Shown here: positions 48,300 through 59,732 of the stretch, one piece after another
How positions within the stretch are numbered: the stretch's first letter is position 1
Layout of the letters: each line of letters begins with the position of its first letter
DNA from: Diphasiastrum complanatum
Taxonomy: Eukaryota > Streptophyta > Lycopodiopsida > Lycopodiales > Lycopodiaceae
Assembly: GCA_029204225.1 (NCBI GenBank)
Contig: MU831944.1
Coordinates: forward strand, 31,440-95,439
Length of the DNA: 64,000 bases
Direction: 5' to 3'
The notes under the pieces: generated by a model
Database searches by the model: none
Told to the model about the DNA's origin: nothing
What the model saw: only the letters and a program-made list of their open reading frames with translations
Translations under genes and position numbers: made by a program

Positions 48300-51200
48300 G
48301 ATTTCAGTGTTCGGTAAAAGCGCCAGTTGTAAGGCCGCTTTCAAAATTTTTAAGTTGGCACATAGCTGAGGGTCGTATCGGGGGACGCCAGCGGTATGCC
48401 GTCAGGACCAGGAACTGGTTGTCTCCATATATGTTGCGGCTTGTGGTTCTGAGTGTTCCTTGCATGAACGTGAATGGGTTAAGCTCTTGGGGAACGGGCT
48501 CTAATCTATCGGCTGAGTTGGATGGCTTGCTTGGGTGGAAGTTACCTGTTTATGGCTGTCCAGTCTGGCGTGGCGCCAAGTTGGCTTCCAGCGCTCGTGA
48601 CGAAGCTTTCAGTTGGTTAAGTCTGATGCAAGTCAGACCGCTTGCTTGGAATGGATGTTACTCGTTTGTAACGAAGCTTCGAGTTGGTTAAGTTTGATGT
48701 ATGTCGGGCGGCTTGCTTGGAGGGAAGTCACTCACATCGGGACCCCCGATCTGGCATGGCGCCAGGTTGGATCTCAATGTTGGTTTTCGGAAATTCAAGT
48801 TGGTTAAGTCTGATCGTTGTTGGCGAGCTGGCTGCTTGTATGTCAAGTGGGTTTGGATGGCAAGAGTTGAAGGCTAGGAAGCTAAGTCGTGGTTCCCGGC
48901 TCCCTTTGGGATGCCTGCGCTACATGTGGTATCAGAGCCGACTGGCCAGTCAGCTATGCGGATCTCACGGAAATGGCCACTGTTTGGGGTTCATCAAGAT
49001 AACTGTTGTGCAAGGTACTGCCCACAGTGTAAGCACCGGTGAGTCCACGGTCGGGGTGGTCGGTAGAACGGGGGACTTGATGAGTCAAGGTGCTGCCCTT
49101 GAGGTGTAAGCACGGTCAGTTCTCGCGGTTCGGGCCTGGCACTGTCTGCACGTAGGACGGATGAGGCAAAGTGCTGTCTAGGTAGGTGAAAGCATGATCT
49201 GTACCTTGTGGGGTGCAGGGCGACATATTCGAACTGTATGGGTTAACCATTGATACAGAGATGCTGCTCGAATTCGGGTGTAAAGCACGGGTGGTTAGCT
49301 GCCGGTGTGGGATAGCTGCCAATCGTTTAGCTATAACGGCTATCGACCAAAAAGTGGTGGGGCGTGACTGAGGCAATGTGCTGCTTAATGGTGAAAGCAC
49401 GGATAGTTGGGGGGGTGTCCTATGTGGGCTCATTTTGTGATCGACTTGTATGGGCGCGGCCAGGCAAAGGTCCGTTGGCAGGACCATCTCAAAGGGGGAC
49501 CTTGTCTTTGTTACTTGTTAGTAAACCTGCCTGAGTGTCTTACTTGTATGTATTCATGGTGAGTCTTAGTGCTCGTGCTTTGCCTGGTTTGCATGATTGC
49601 TTGTGATACAAGGAGCTGATGGCTCGAGAAGGAACCTTTCTTTTGAAGGCTGATACCATCAAACAAAGAGGACTACATAATCTGTGGGGCGAATTTGCAG
49701 TTCAAGTACTCGCACGTGAACGACAACGAAACGACTCAATGTTTGCAAAGGATGGATGGCTAGCCTGTTTCATGGGTTAGTTTCATTTGCGACAACGCCC
49801 ACCAAGACGCAAGCAGGAAGTCAGAAGTTGGAAAGGGCAATTTCAGGGGAGATCTTCTTTGGATCAGTCGGTCTTCATTTTGGGACGGCCACCTTCGGAA
49901 CTGAAACTCACTGAGCATGGGTGATATCCAGTATCAGTTGGGTTTTTCCTCAAAGGGGAAAGACTAGGATCCTCTTCAGAGATTGGCAACTAGTTGGATC
50001 GAGTCATAGTCCTAGCAGATGGGAAGCAAAGTGTTGGAAAGGCTTTTTGTCCGAAGAACTCTACTCTAAGTCCGATCAGCTGATTTTACAAGTGGAGGGG
50101 AACTATCACACACACCTCTCTCTTGGGGCAAATTTTGAATGAAAGTTGATCAAAACGGGGGCAAATTCAAGGTGACCTAGCCATACTCACACGAGGAGAC
50201 TGGCGAACTTTGGACCTAATAAGTTGACAAGTTTTTGTTGTGGAAAATAAGCTTGTTATAGGCTTTCTCTGGACAAGCAATGATGAGGAAACATATGAGT
50301 ACGCTGGCTTGTGTTACGTGTAAGGCAACTGATCAATGAAGGATTTGTGAAAGTTGAGTCTTGCATGAGAGAGTTGGTATTTCGAACGGACGCTAAGAGA
50401 CAGTTCGCGTTGAGATCGGACTAGTGCAAACTCTGGGTGCATGTGTCTGATTCAAAGAGAGCTACTTGAAGCCAAGCTCGATGTACACTTCTTGTTTTGA
50501 CTGTGAGGCAACTGACCAGTGATGGAATTGTGAAAGTCAAGTTTTGTGCGACGGACATGGTGCTTCAAACAAACGCGAAGAGATAGTTCGTATGCGGATC
50601 AAACTGGTGCGACCCTTTGGCTTTCCACGAGGTCAATGGTTACATTTGGGCTGATTCAAAGAGCTACTTCAAGCTAAGTGAGAGGTGCATTGTGGAGTAC
50701 TCAATCTTTTCCTACCTTAAAGAGCCAAGATGGAAAAGTATCAAGATCAGGCTTGGACAAGGAGAGAAATCAAGGTGCAGAAGCAACAAGGCACGAAGTG
50801 GACCATAAAGTGGGCAATCAAACGATAAATCCTTTGGCTCAGGGAGCCTTGATACCTGTGCGGAACTGATAAAATCTGGAGCTCAGGGAGCTCAACACAA
50901 AGTGCATCAAGGACAAATCAGGAGCTCAAAGGAGTTCCAAAGTCGAAAGTCAGAAGCGACAGGGGCGAACATTTCAAAGAAAGACCTCTATCACCAGTTA
51001 ATAAGGTTCCTGGGTTTTACGAAAGCGATATAAAATCTACGCTTTTCCCAGACAAAGAGATATTTTCAAGTTATGGAATTTTTCAGTACAAAGAGCTGAG
51101 CCTCCGACTTGTGGTGTGCCAGCTTCAATGCTAATAAAAAGTGGCCAGTAAATTGAGTACTGTGCCAAATAGCTTAAATGTATAGTTATTTTAATTGGGA

Positions 51201-51374
51201 GACATCTTTACTTTAATCTGACATCTGATGAGGACATCAGATTTTATAAAGGTGGGGTGGATGTTGTAAAGCTATCTTCATAAGCTTTACTTCCGGCGCC
51301 ACTAGCGCCAGCATTGTCCCCGGCGCCACTGTGACCAGAATCCAGTCGGCGCCAAGTTCCTATGGCTGAAAATC
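48300..51374 (+). mobile_element. Non-coding LTR element (LARD-like), plus orientation
   Basis: A 5'-truncated LTR (48,300-48,924, ending GCGCTACA), primer site TGGTATCAGAGCC (about 48,928-48,940), a ~2.3-kb internal region with no gag or pol in any frame, a polypurine tract (AAAGGTGGGGTGGA, about 51,249-51,262), then the first 112 bp of a 3' LTR (TGTTGTAAAGCTATC, 51,263). This is the layout of a large non-autonomous LTR derivative. The 3' LTR stops at 51,374 and switches into the opposite-strand copy. Confidence 0.75.
50324..50690. repeat. Tandem duplication of ~183 bp in the LARD interior
   Basis: Two copies start GGCAACTGATCAATGAAGG (50,324) and GGCAACTGACCAGTGATGG (50,507) and share GTGAAAGT, AGAGATAGTTCG and GATTCAAAGAG(AG)CTACTT. 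Non-coding and moderately diverged. Confidence 0.7.
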
Positions 51375-52868
51375 ACCTACCTAGGCAGCACTTTGCCTCA
51401 TCCGTCCTACGTGCAGATAGTGCCAAGCCCGAACCGCGAGAACTGACCGTGCTTACACCTCAAGGGCAGCACCTTGACTCATCAAGTCCCCCATTCTGCC
51501 GACCACCCAGACCGTGGACTCACCCGTGCTTACACTATGGGCAACACCTTGCACAACAGTTGTCTTGATGAACCCCAAACAGTGGCCATTTCCGTGAGAT
51601 CTGCATAGCTAACCGGCCAGTCGGCTCTGATACCACATGTAGCGCAAGCATCCCAAAGGGAGCCGGGAACCACGATTTAGCTTCCCAGCCTTCAACTCTT
51701 GCCATCCAAACCCACTTGACATACAAGCAGCCAACTCGCCAACAACGATCAGACTTAACCAACTTGAAGTTCTGAAAACCAACATTGAGATCCAACTTGG
51801 CGCCATGCCAGATCGAGAGTCCCAATATGAGTGACTTCCCTCCAAGCAAGCCGCCCGACATACATCAAAGTTAACCAACTCGAAGCTTCGTTACAAACGA
51901 GTAACATCCATTCCAAGCAAGCGGTCTGACTTACATCAGACTTAACCAACTGAAAGCTTCGTCACGAGCGCTGGAAGCCAACCTGGCGCCACGCCAGACT
52001 GGACAGCCATAAACAGGTAACTTCCACCCAAGCAAGCCATCCAACTCAGCCGACAGGTTAGAGCTCGTTCCCCAAGAGCTTAACCCATTCACGTTCATGC
52101 AAGGAACACTCAGAACCACAAGCCGCGACAGATATGGAGACAACCAGTTCCTGGACCAAATGGTCTCGACAGCATACCGTTGGCGCCATGGACCGAATGG
52201 TCCCGACAGCATACCGCTGGCGTCCCGGGATACGACCCTCAGCTATGTGCCAACTTAAAAATTTTGAAGCGGCCTTACAACTGGCGCTTTTACCGAACAC
52301 TGAAATCCAAAAGGTAATCAGAGTCAGTTTAAGAAAAATCCCACTTTATTGATAAATCTGAGAAGATTACATTTCAAGTGTGTGACCGACCCTAGTCTCC
52401 AGGGCGCTAGCATGCCAAGGCGAGAGCCATGACAACATTCCAGCAAGGGAGGCTGAGACTTGGTTGGAGCTCACCCTGAGTCGCAACCCGCACTCCCCTA
52501 TAGTATTGGTGGGATTCGGCACCCCTCCTCATACCAAGCACTCTACCCAGGCTGGTAAAGCACGTTTTTCTCTCTCTAGGATTTTCTCTTTCTAGAAAGT
52601 TATTTTCTCTCTCTAGATTTTATTGATCCCCAAGCTTCCTTTAATCATGCCTAGATCGTGTGAGGTGATTGCACATCGATCTGAGCTCTCTGGACTTCGC
52701 TAGAACCGATCAAAGATTTTCAGCCATAGGAACTTGGCGCCGGCTGGATTCTGGTCACAGTGGCGGCGGCGTCGTTGGCGCAGGGAGCAATAGGGGCGCT
52801 GCTGGCGCCGGGGACAATGTTGGCGCCAGTGGCGCCGGAAGTAAAGCTTATGAAGATAGCTTTACAAC
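51375..52868 (-). mobile_element. Second copy of the same element, minus orientation (LTR and leader)
   Basis: Minus strand: a full LTR of about 1.23 kb (52,868 to 51,638; starts TGTTGTAAAGC, ends GCGCTACA), primer site (about 51,622-51,634), and a leader to 51,375. The LTR has repeated GGCGCC units (52,735-52,850), a TCAATAAAATCTAGAGAG tract and CTCTAGAAAG runs. It carries ~43 extra bp duplicating the GACAGCATACCG(T/C)TGGCG unit near 52,155-52,215. Confidence 0.8.
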
Positions 52869-52926
52869 AGACGGGCACACACATGTGAGGTAATGGTGAA
52901 GACTGCCTATATATTCCCTCTCAGTA

Positions 52927-52950
52927 ATCCCATAAAAATGCTTATGGGAT
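52927..52950. repeat. Perfect 9-bp hairpin ATCCCATAA/TTATGGGAT
   Basis: Arms 52,927-52,935 and 52,942-52,950 around AAATGC. A related hairpin (CCATAAGC/GCTTATGG) occurs at 58,507-58,530 and shares AATCCCATAA and ATGCTTATGG. Confidence 0.75.
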
Positions 52951-54785
52951 AAATTTTGGTTGCCCGGACACATGGCGCAACCAATTTTAATAAATAAATA
53001 AAACAAAAAAAAAAAACGTGTGGTGAAGGATGCATCGGGGCCAAAGCCCCAAGTGCTCGTAAGATGCGAGGGGTCCCCATGGACTCTTTTAGTCATTACA
53101 TGTCAATATCGATAATATGAGATATATTGAGACTTTGTTGGGCTAAAGGTAGAGTTGACTTAAAGATTGTTGACTCCAAAATGACATAGGATCATGATAA
53201 TACACAAACCATTTTGCACATATGACAATTTTATCAAATACATACTAGCTTCAAAGTGTATGTCGTGTTAGCACATCTATGTTGTTCTTTTAAGTGTAAA
53301 ACGTCTAAACATAAATCTAACCATGTTCATCCACGAGCTTATGTTGAATACATCTGGAAAGAGCCTACGTGTCATTTTCTCAATTTAAATCTCTCAACAA
53401 ATGGTAGGATTGCATTTGTTTCATAATTATTTGTTAGAAAAAATACTACATTACGTGATGAATGACAATTGTATGAGCCATATTCAATGTTTGATTGGCA
53501 TATTGGGATCATAACCAATGTTGATTTTGTACATATCTAACCTACAAAAGGGAATTGATAATATTCAATGAAGAATACTTCTAATTGAAGAGTGATAATA
53601 AAGAAACAAATCAACGCGTGTTGAATGCAGATGAATTTAGTTTTTACAAAAAAAAACAATGTACAACTACATATATTGGGTAGACAATATTTTTCTAATG
53701 AAAACCTTCAAGAATACATCCAAATGACTGTTTTTGTCAATATTCTTGGATAATATCCTTTGCAACAGTCATGGGTGTTTTCTATTTAATATCCCAACTA
53801 AATAATTGGCACATCTCGTATGTTCGAAAGGTCACAAGCATTTTATATCATAAATCAAAGTTATTATACCACTCATCTAAGCATTATCTAAGAACTCATG
53901 CATAATCACTCTCAAAATGCTAATCCTCTTGAATCATATCAACAATACTCATAGTTATCAATAAAAAAATATCTCAAATATCTTGCATAATTACTCTTAA
54001 GATGCTAATCCTAACTAAAGAATATAGCTTTTGTTTTATATCTCTAATCATATCAATAATTCAAGATGACTAGTAGCAAGTTGTAGGTATGCAATTGTAC
54101 ATGTATTTAGATATATTATTCATGTATAAGCTTTGCATTATGCAATCTAGAATAACAATAACATAAGAAGATATGCTCTTCATTTTCTAGAAAACACTTG
54201 CTTCAATGATAACGTACACCAGTAGTTACAAGATGTTGCATTGGACGACCTCTCTCTTATTATGTTATTTGTTCATTATGAACCTAGCAAGTAATCAATT
54301 TGCATATGTTGTTTATCTTCACTATTTCTTATTGGTTTTGATGATTATAAGTTTTCATACCATTTGCAATTTAATCAAGTAGCTTTATATTTTTACGCAA
54401 TTATTCCAACAATATTCTTATTCAACATATTATTAACGTCTAAGAATGCTACTAGGTCTCATTTCATTACAATTTTATTGTTGTAAGATCCCCTTTGATC
54501 CTGAACATGTGGTTACTAATACTCAAGAGTGTGACATACAAAAACCAATTGTGCTTGAACTTGTCACACATACACAACTTTGTGCTACAAGCCCTCTCAA
54601 GAATAGATGTGAGCCTAAAGTAAAATCTAAGCAATCATGACAATAATGACTTACATTAGGATGTCCTACATAAAATTATCTGCCTACCTTGCATAATTAG
54701 TGTTCCCATGCTCTACACCATACTCAACTGTAACTTTGGTCAGTCGTCGTTCAAGAATATCATATACTACTAATATTGTTCAGTC
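52951..54785. other. Unassigned AT-rich DNA
   Basis: No gene or element recognised over 1.8 kb apart from a poly-A tract near 53,010. Confidence 0.5.
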
Positions 54786-57280
54786 GTGACTCATATAGTC
54801 CATAGGGACTGATAGCTAGAGCATGTTAACCATGGGTAACTAGAGTCATAACATGTGTGCCCCTCAAATATACCTTCCATATTTTGTCTCTCCTCATCAG
54901 TATTCGGGCAATCTTGTTTTGTCAATTTGGCTCCAGCTATCATTGGTGTGGCTTTTTCTTCGCAATCCAACATTCAGTATTGCTTCAGTACCCTCTTGGC
55001 GTATTTTGATTGACTCAGATGCATTACTCCTCTGATTCGATCTCTTTTGATCTCCAGCCCAAGGCATTTTGTTGCTTCTCCCAGATCTATGATTTCATAA
55101 CTTGCATAAATCTGACTCTTCGTTTTTTTGATCAGCATCAAAATGTTTCCTATCATTAGGGACTCATCTACAAAAATAGTTAGAATCACAAGCTTCTTCC
55201 TACTCTTTTTATATAGACATTACAGTAGTCTGGTTGTGCAGGAACGAAGTCTAGAGACTTCAGAAGGTTGTCGAGCTTCTTGTACCAAGCTCGTGATGCA
55301 TGCTTCAGACCATAAATGCATCGATACAACCGACAAACATATTGTCGATTGTCGGGGTCTTTGTATCCTTCAGACTGCTTCATGAAAATTTCTTCCTCTA
55401 GATCCTCTTGGAAAAAGGCTGTTTTGACATCAATCTAGTGTATCTCCAGATCGTATTGTGTTGCGTATGCAAGGAGCAGTCGAATGCTTGTCATCTTGAC
55501 CATTGGTGAGTAGGTATCAAAGTAATCGATATCGTACCTTTGTGCGTAGCCCTTTTGTTGACAAGTCTGGCCTTGTAGCGTCCGACAGTGCCATCTAATT
55601 TGATTTTTCTTTTATAAACCCATTTGCAGTTGATGATCTTTTTATCTTAGGGCAGTGGCTCTAGTGTCCATGCCTCATTCTGCCTCATTGATTCGATCTC
55701 TTCTAACATTGCTTGCTTCTAGAATTCTCCTTTTGAACTCTGAATAGCCTCTTGGTAGGTTGTTGGTTCTTCAGTGAAGCTATAGTATTCGACATCTGCG
55801 TCTTCGCTCCATTGAAGATTGTTAGTGTATCAATCTGGAGGTCTTCTTTGTCTTGTTGGACCTTCTTGGTCTTGTTTGTCGTTGGTGGTTTGTGTCTTCT
55901 TTGTCAGGTTGATCTTCAGCTTTCTGCTCTAGAGTCTAGGGCTCGATGTTGTGATTTGATGTTTGGCCTCGATCTTCCCTCTTGAACTAGCAGTAGTGTG
56001 AAGATCTCATGGCCTCTTTCTTCCTTCAATCCAGAAAATGTGGATTCGTTGAACTTCACATCTCTACTCGACACAACTTTCTTCGAGGTTGGGTTGTAGA
56101 GTCTGTACACTTGTGATCCATTCAAGTATCTGACCATGACTGTTTGCTCTGACTTTTTGTCGAGCTTGCTTCTATTTTCTTTTGGTATGTGCTTGTATGT
56201 TGCACATCCGAACACACGCACGTATGACAGATCAGGCTTTTTACCTGTCCAGATTTCATACGGTGTCTTGTTTTCCAAGGCTGTCATTGTTGATCTATTC
56301 TACAGGTGTACTGCTGCAATGATTGCCTCAACCCAAAATTGACTTGGCAATTAAGCCTATGCCATCATGCATCTGGCTCCTTCGACTAGCGTCAAGTTTC
56401 TTCTTTCTGCGACAACATTATATTTTGGTGTGTATGCAGGAGTGAACTGATGCTCTATTCCTTGTTCCTGGCAAAAGTTTGAGAACTCTTTGCTCTTGTA
56501 CTCAACCCCCATTGTCAAACCTGATGGTCTATACCTTTTTCGAGGTGTCTCTCTCTACAAATGCCATGAACTTCTTGAAAGAGTCAAACACTTCAGATTT
56601 TTTCTTTAAACAATAGATTGTTGTCATCCGGCCGTAGTCATCAATGAATGTCAAGAAGTATCTTGATCTTGAGAGCAAATCGACTTTCATCAGTCCATAT
56701 ACATCAAAGTGGACGAGCTCAAGAACTTCCTTGGCTCTTCTTCCCTCATGCACAAATGAACTTCGATGTTGTTTACCCTTTTTGCAAACTTACAGAAGTC
56801 GACGTCGGGTCTGGATATCTTTAGACCTATGACAATGTCTCGTAGAGGCTTCTCATGGTCAGATGATACATTCTTTTGTGCTAGAGTTGATCTTCATTTT
56901 CTGATGCATTCAGTATGCTATTAGAACTGCTGATGATCTTGGTTTGGTACAGGTTACATTCTCTGGACCCAATAGTCAGCAGCTTGTTTGTTCTTTTCTC
57001 GATCATCCGGCATACATTGCCATCGAACAGAATTCGAATTCCAAAATCCACCATCTTTGATACAGATAGGAGGTCTCTTCTTAGTGAGGGTACATAGAGT
57101 GCTCCTGGCAGCTCTGCTTGTCCCAACTGTGTTCGTAGCTATAGAGTCTCGATGCCCTTGACATCGTGTCGGCTCCCATCACCTAGAATCACTACTCTGT
57201 CGTTTTCGAGTTCTCTGTAGTTGATCAAGACTTTCTTGTTGCAGGTAATGTGTGAAATTGCTCTTGAGTCGATGAAGCCA
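54786..57280 (-). pseudogene. Degenerate Copia pol (protease to RT)
   Basis: Minus strand from the right: protease with DSRAI in place of DSGAS (about 57,255), LPGALYVPSLRRDLLSVS (about 57,080), integrase with LVHFDVYGLM and FLTFIDDYGRM (56,529-56,753), NKTPYEIWTGKKPDLSYVRV (about 56,270), RT with RLYRCIYGLKHASRAWYKKL (about 55,330), then FVDES instead of YVDD (about 55,170) and LGLEIKRDR. It ends near TPMIAGAKLTKQDCPNTDEE (about 54,930) without RNase H or LTR. Key residues of protease and RT are lost. Confidence 0.92.
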
Positions 57281-58130
57281 GATGTATATATTGCAAAAAA
57301 GAAAAAGGTAATTCTCTTCTTTTGTCAGACTTTGAAAGGTGTGTTAGACCAGAGTTTTGATCAAAGGCAATTGATATATTTAAAAAATTGATAATGTTAC
57401 CTTTTGAAGTTTTCCTTTCTATTTCTAGAAAGCCTAAAGGGAAGATCCAGTATGGGTTTTCAGGAGTTCTTGTTTGTGTTTTATCCATGAAAAGCTCAAT
57501 ATCAGTGTTATTGATGAAACAGATGTCATCAATGTATTTGAAAGAATGCATAAAGTCATTCATTAAAGTAATAAGGCCTAGTCTGGCAAGTCTCTTTATA
57601 AATTGTGCCTCAAAGAAGGATAAGTACCAATTACACCTAGTTGGTAAACACGAAAAACCCATAGGTATACCACGGACCTGTCTTCAAGTATTGTTTCCTA
57701 ATCTGAGAATACAGTTGTCGATCAGGAGATCATTCCATTGATAAAGTAAATTTATATCAAGAATGTGCCATTCGTGTGATTGCTTTTTATCCCAACACCA
57801 TTTGAATACTTCGCGAGTGCGATTCTATTTATAGTAAAGTAGATCACGTTTGGAATGCTTGAAGGCGTATTTAATTTTCTTTTTCATGATAGTTTTCAGT
57901 CCTTCTGGACCATCTAAAGGTATATTCTCGTAGCATTTTGAAATATCTGCAATCCATATATTGGTAATCAGGGGTCGTAGATTTAGATAGAAATTCATAG
58001 ATGACTCACATTGCCAATGTAAAATTGTATATGCTCTTAGGATACTCATGTATGTATTTGCCTTAAGGTATGCACCCTCCATGAGGAAAAGTGACAGCAT
58101 ACCAAGAGCTCTTGTGAGAAATTTGGCAAG
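57281..58130 (-). pseudogene. Reverse transcriptase of neither Copia nor Gypsy type (Penelope-like?)
   Basis: One minus-strand frame from 58,100 to about 57,285, broken only by TAG (near 57,822) and TGA (near 57,684). Motifs in order: WIADISKCYENIPLDGP (RT motif A, first catalytic Asp), RGIPMGFSCLPTRCNWYL (motif B-like), FKYIDDICFINN (YxDD box), NPYWIFPLGFLEIE, FLNISIAF, KSDKRRELPFSFLQYIHLAS. This order resembles Penelope-like or related RT families known from algae, oomycetes and some plants. I infer this from memory of motifs only. The C-terminus is cut at the Copia junction; no endonuclease is seen. Confidence 0.75.
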
Positions 58131-58264
58131 TCTGGTGAAGCAGCAATCGTGAGCATTGGTAATCCATCTAAATGAACCATTGTGGGATTTATAGGTGCGG
58201 AGGAGGTATGGTTGTTAGCAACTATGCAAACACAATGAAAAATATAAAAAAAGAAATAAAACTT

Positions 58265-58343
58265 TGTGGCATGTGTATTGTAAGCCCACGTATGAGTATT
58301 TGCCAATAAACTTCTACTATGGCATGTGTTTTGTAAGTCCATG
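58265..58343. repeat. Direct repeat of 24 bp at 54-bp spacing
   Basis: GTGGCATGTGTATTGTAAGC (58,265) and ATGGCATGTGTTTTGTAAGT (58,319). Possibly a duplicated start of an LTR-like segment. Confidence 0.55.
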
Positions 58344-58499
58344 AGTAGAAGCTTAAAAATAATAAAATAACTTAAACTTAGACTTAAGAAACTTAAGCTT
58401 AGAAAGATTCTAAGCTATCTTAAGTCCCAAGTTAGAAACTCTTAAAGTTCTAAGTTCTAAGTTAGAAGTTTTTAGAAGCCTTAGAATGGCTAGTTTAGA

Positions 58500-58740
58500 A
58501 CTAATCCCATAAGCTAGTGAATGCTTATGGAAGGCCCTCCTTGCTATAAGAGGAGAGGTATTTCTCATGTATAGGACACTTTGAGATTATGGCAAATTGC
58601 TTTTTGATATTATCTTGTGATTTCATTGTGTTCCCTTTGGGAAGGTGCATAGCTTGAGGGAATGTGATCGGGCCTCCTCTTGCCTCCTTTTCATCGGCTT
58701 TTAATTGTGGCATGCTTTGTATTGTTTTCTAGCTTAATTA
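58500..58740 (+). promoter_or_regulatory. Possible promoter (LTR-like) upstream of the hairpin arrays
   Basis: GCTATAAGAGGAGAG (about 58,545) is a good TATA-type sequence followed by a non-coding tract, resembling U3/R of an LTR. The hairpin CCATAAGC/GCTTATGG (58,507-58,530) sits just upstream. If active, plus-strand transcripts would include both hairpin arrays. No LTR ends were identified. Confidence 0.3.
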
Positions 58741-58790
58741 GCCGCAATTTATATTTTTCATTTCCCTTTGGAAGCTAGTATTAGTTTTAC

Positions 58791-58952
58791 GGTTTGCTAG
58801 TGGGGAAGCCTTAGCAAACTAGTTCATTGTTGATCCTTGCTAGTTGGGAAAGCCTTAGCAAGTTCATTTATTTTCCAAGTAGTTGGCTAGTTGGGTACCG
58901 CCTTAGCCACACCTTGATTAGTTTCCATGCACCAGTTGGGAAGCCTTGGTGC
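58791..58952 (+). repeat. Array of four hairpins with constant loop GTTGGGAAGCCT
   Basis: Hairpin A: arms GTTTGCTA/TAGCAAAC (58,792-58,819). B: CTTGCTA/TAGCAAG (58,836-58,862). C: TGGCTA/TAGCCA (58,884-58,909). D: GCACCA/TGGTGC (58,929-58,952). Loops are GTGGGGAAGCCT, GTTGGGAAAGCCT, GTTGGGTACCGCCT and GTTGGGAAGCCT. Spacing is about 43-48 bp. The stems differ, completely in D, yet all remain perfectly complementary. Function unknown. Confidence 0.85.
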
Positions 58953-59732
58953 TCCTTTCCATTCATGTTTTCATTTCACATTGCCGCTTTTTAAGTTTTT
59001 TCTACATAGCTTTCTTCGTCTTTTGTTTTTTTCGCTAACGTGTTTGTGTGTATGCTTGCTTGCTTTTCCTCTTCACACTGCAACACAAGACTTCTCTCCA
59101 AGTCCTCCATGAGCTGCTGAGCAACCTATCAAGCTGGGGGGAAGCAACAAAAGTGTCAACTTGGGCATTTTCTTTGAAAGAAGTGACCCAAGGGACAATT
59201 TTTTTCGACCAAACAGGTATATCAGAATTTGTTGAGTTGTCTGCAGCCATAATAGACACTGATCTTCCATTCTATCACCTCCACGAATTCTGACCCTACT
59301 CAGATTTTCTGAAAACACCTTGATATACTGTCAAAATCCATTGTTTTCCAACCAAATCTTGGTTTCAGAAATCGTTGGCTTCACTGAGGCTAGATCTATC
59401 AAAGATCAGTCCTCCAGTAGCTCCGCGAATTCTATTTTAGAGATTTAGCCTGTTTTCTATCATAAAAGCATTTTTTTCACTATTTTCCTTGTTTGTCAAC
59501 AAAACCTTAGTATCATAAATCGTCCACACTTTGTACGATTTCTCTGCACCCTTTATGAATTTTATCCCTAAATCTTTTTTCAAAAAAAACACCAAAAAAT
59601 CATTATTTTGATAAAGAGCACCTCCTGTCAGAATTCGCGAGTACTGTAGTCTGATTTATGTTGGAAAGAGGGGTGTGAAATGAAGATAGCTCGAAAAGAA
59701 ACGAACACAAAAAGAGTGAGCCGAAAAGCAAC
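58953..59732. other. Non-coding DNA between the hairpin arrays
   Basis: An 81-codon plus frame (59,048-59,293) and overlapping minus frames show no known motif. Two related passages, CTCCACGAATTCTGACC (59,279) and CTCCGCGAATTCTATTT (59,420), each followed by similar AAATC.T.GTTTCA text, suggest an old internal duplication. Confidence 0.4.

Larger units (their letters stand above)
48300..52310. repeat. Large inverted repeat, ~0.9-kb arms
   Basis: 48,300-49,190 and 51,378-52,310 are reverse complements over LTR, primer site and leader, with only scattered mismatches and one ~43-bp insertion. The spacer is about 2.2 kb. Transcription through it would give a long double-stranded RNA. Confidence 0.88.

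Noticed and set aside
52500-52575. tRNA-like stretch on the minus strand (GGTAGAGTGCTTGG ... GAATCCCACC)
   Set aside because: Resembles A-box and T-arm words, but no acceptor or anticodon stem can be formed and it lies inside an LTR.
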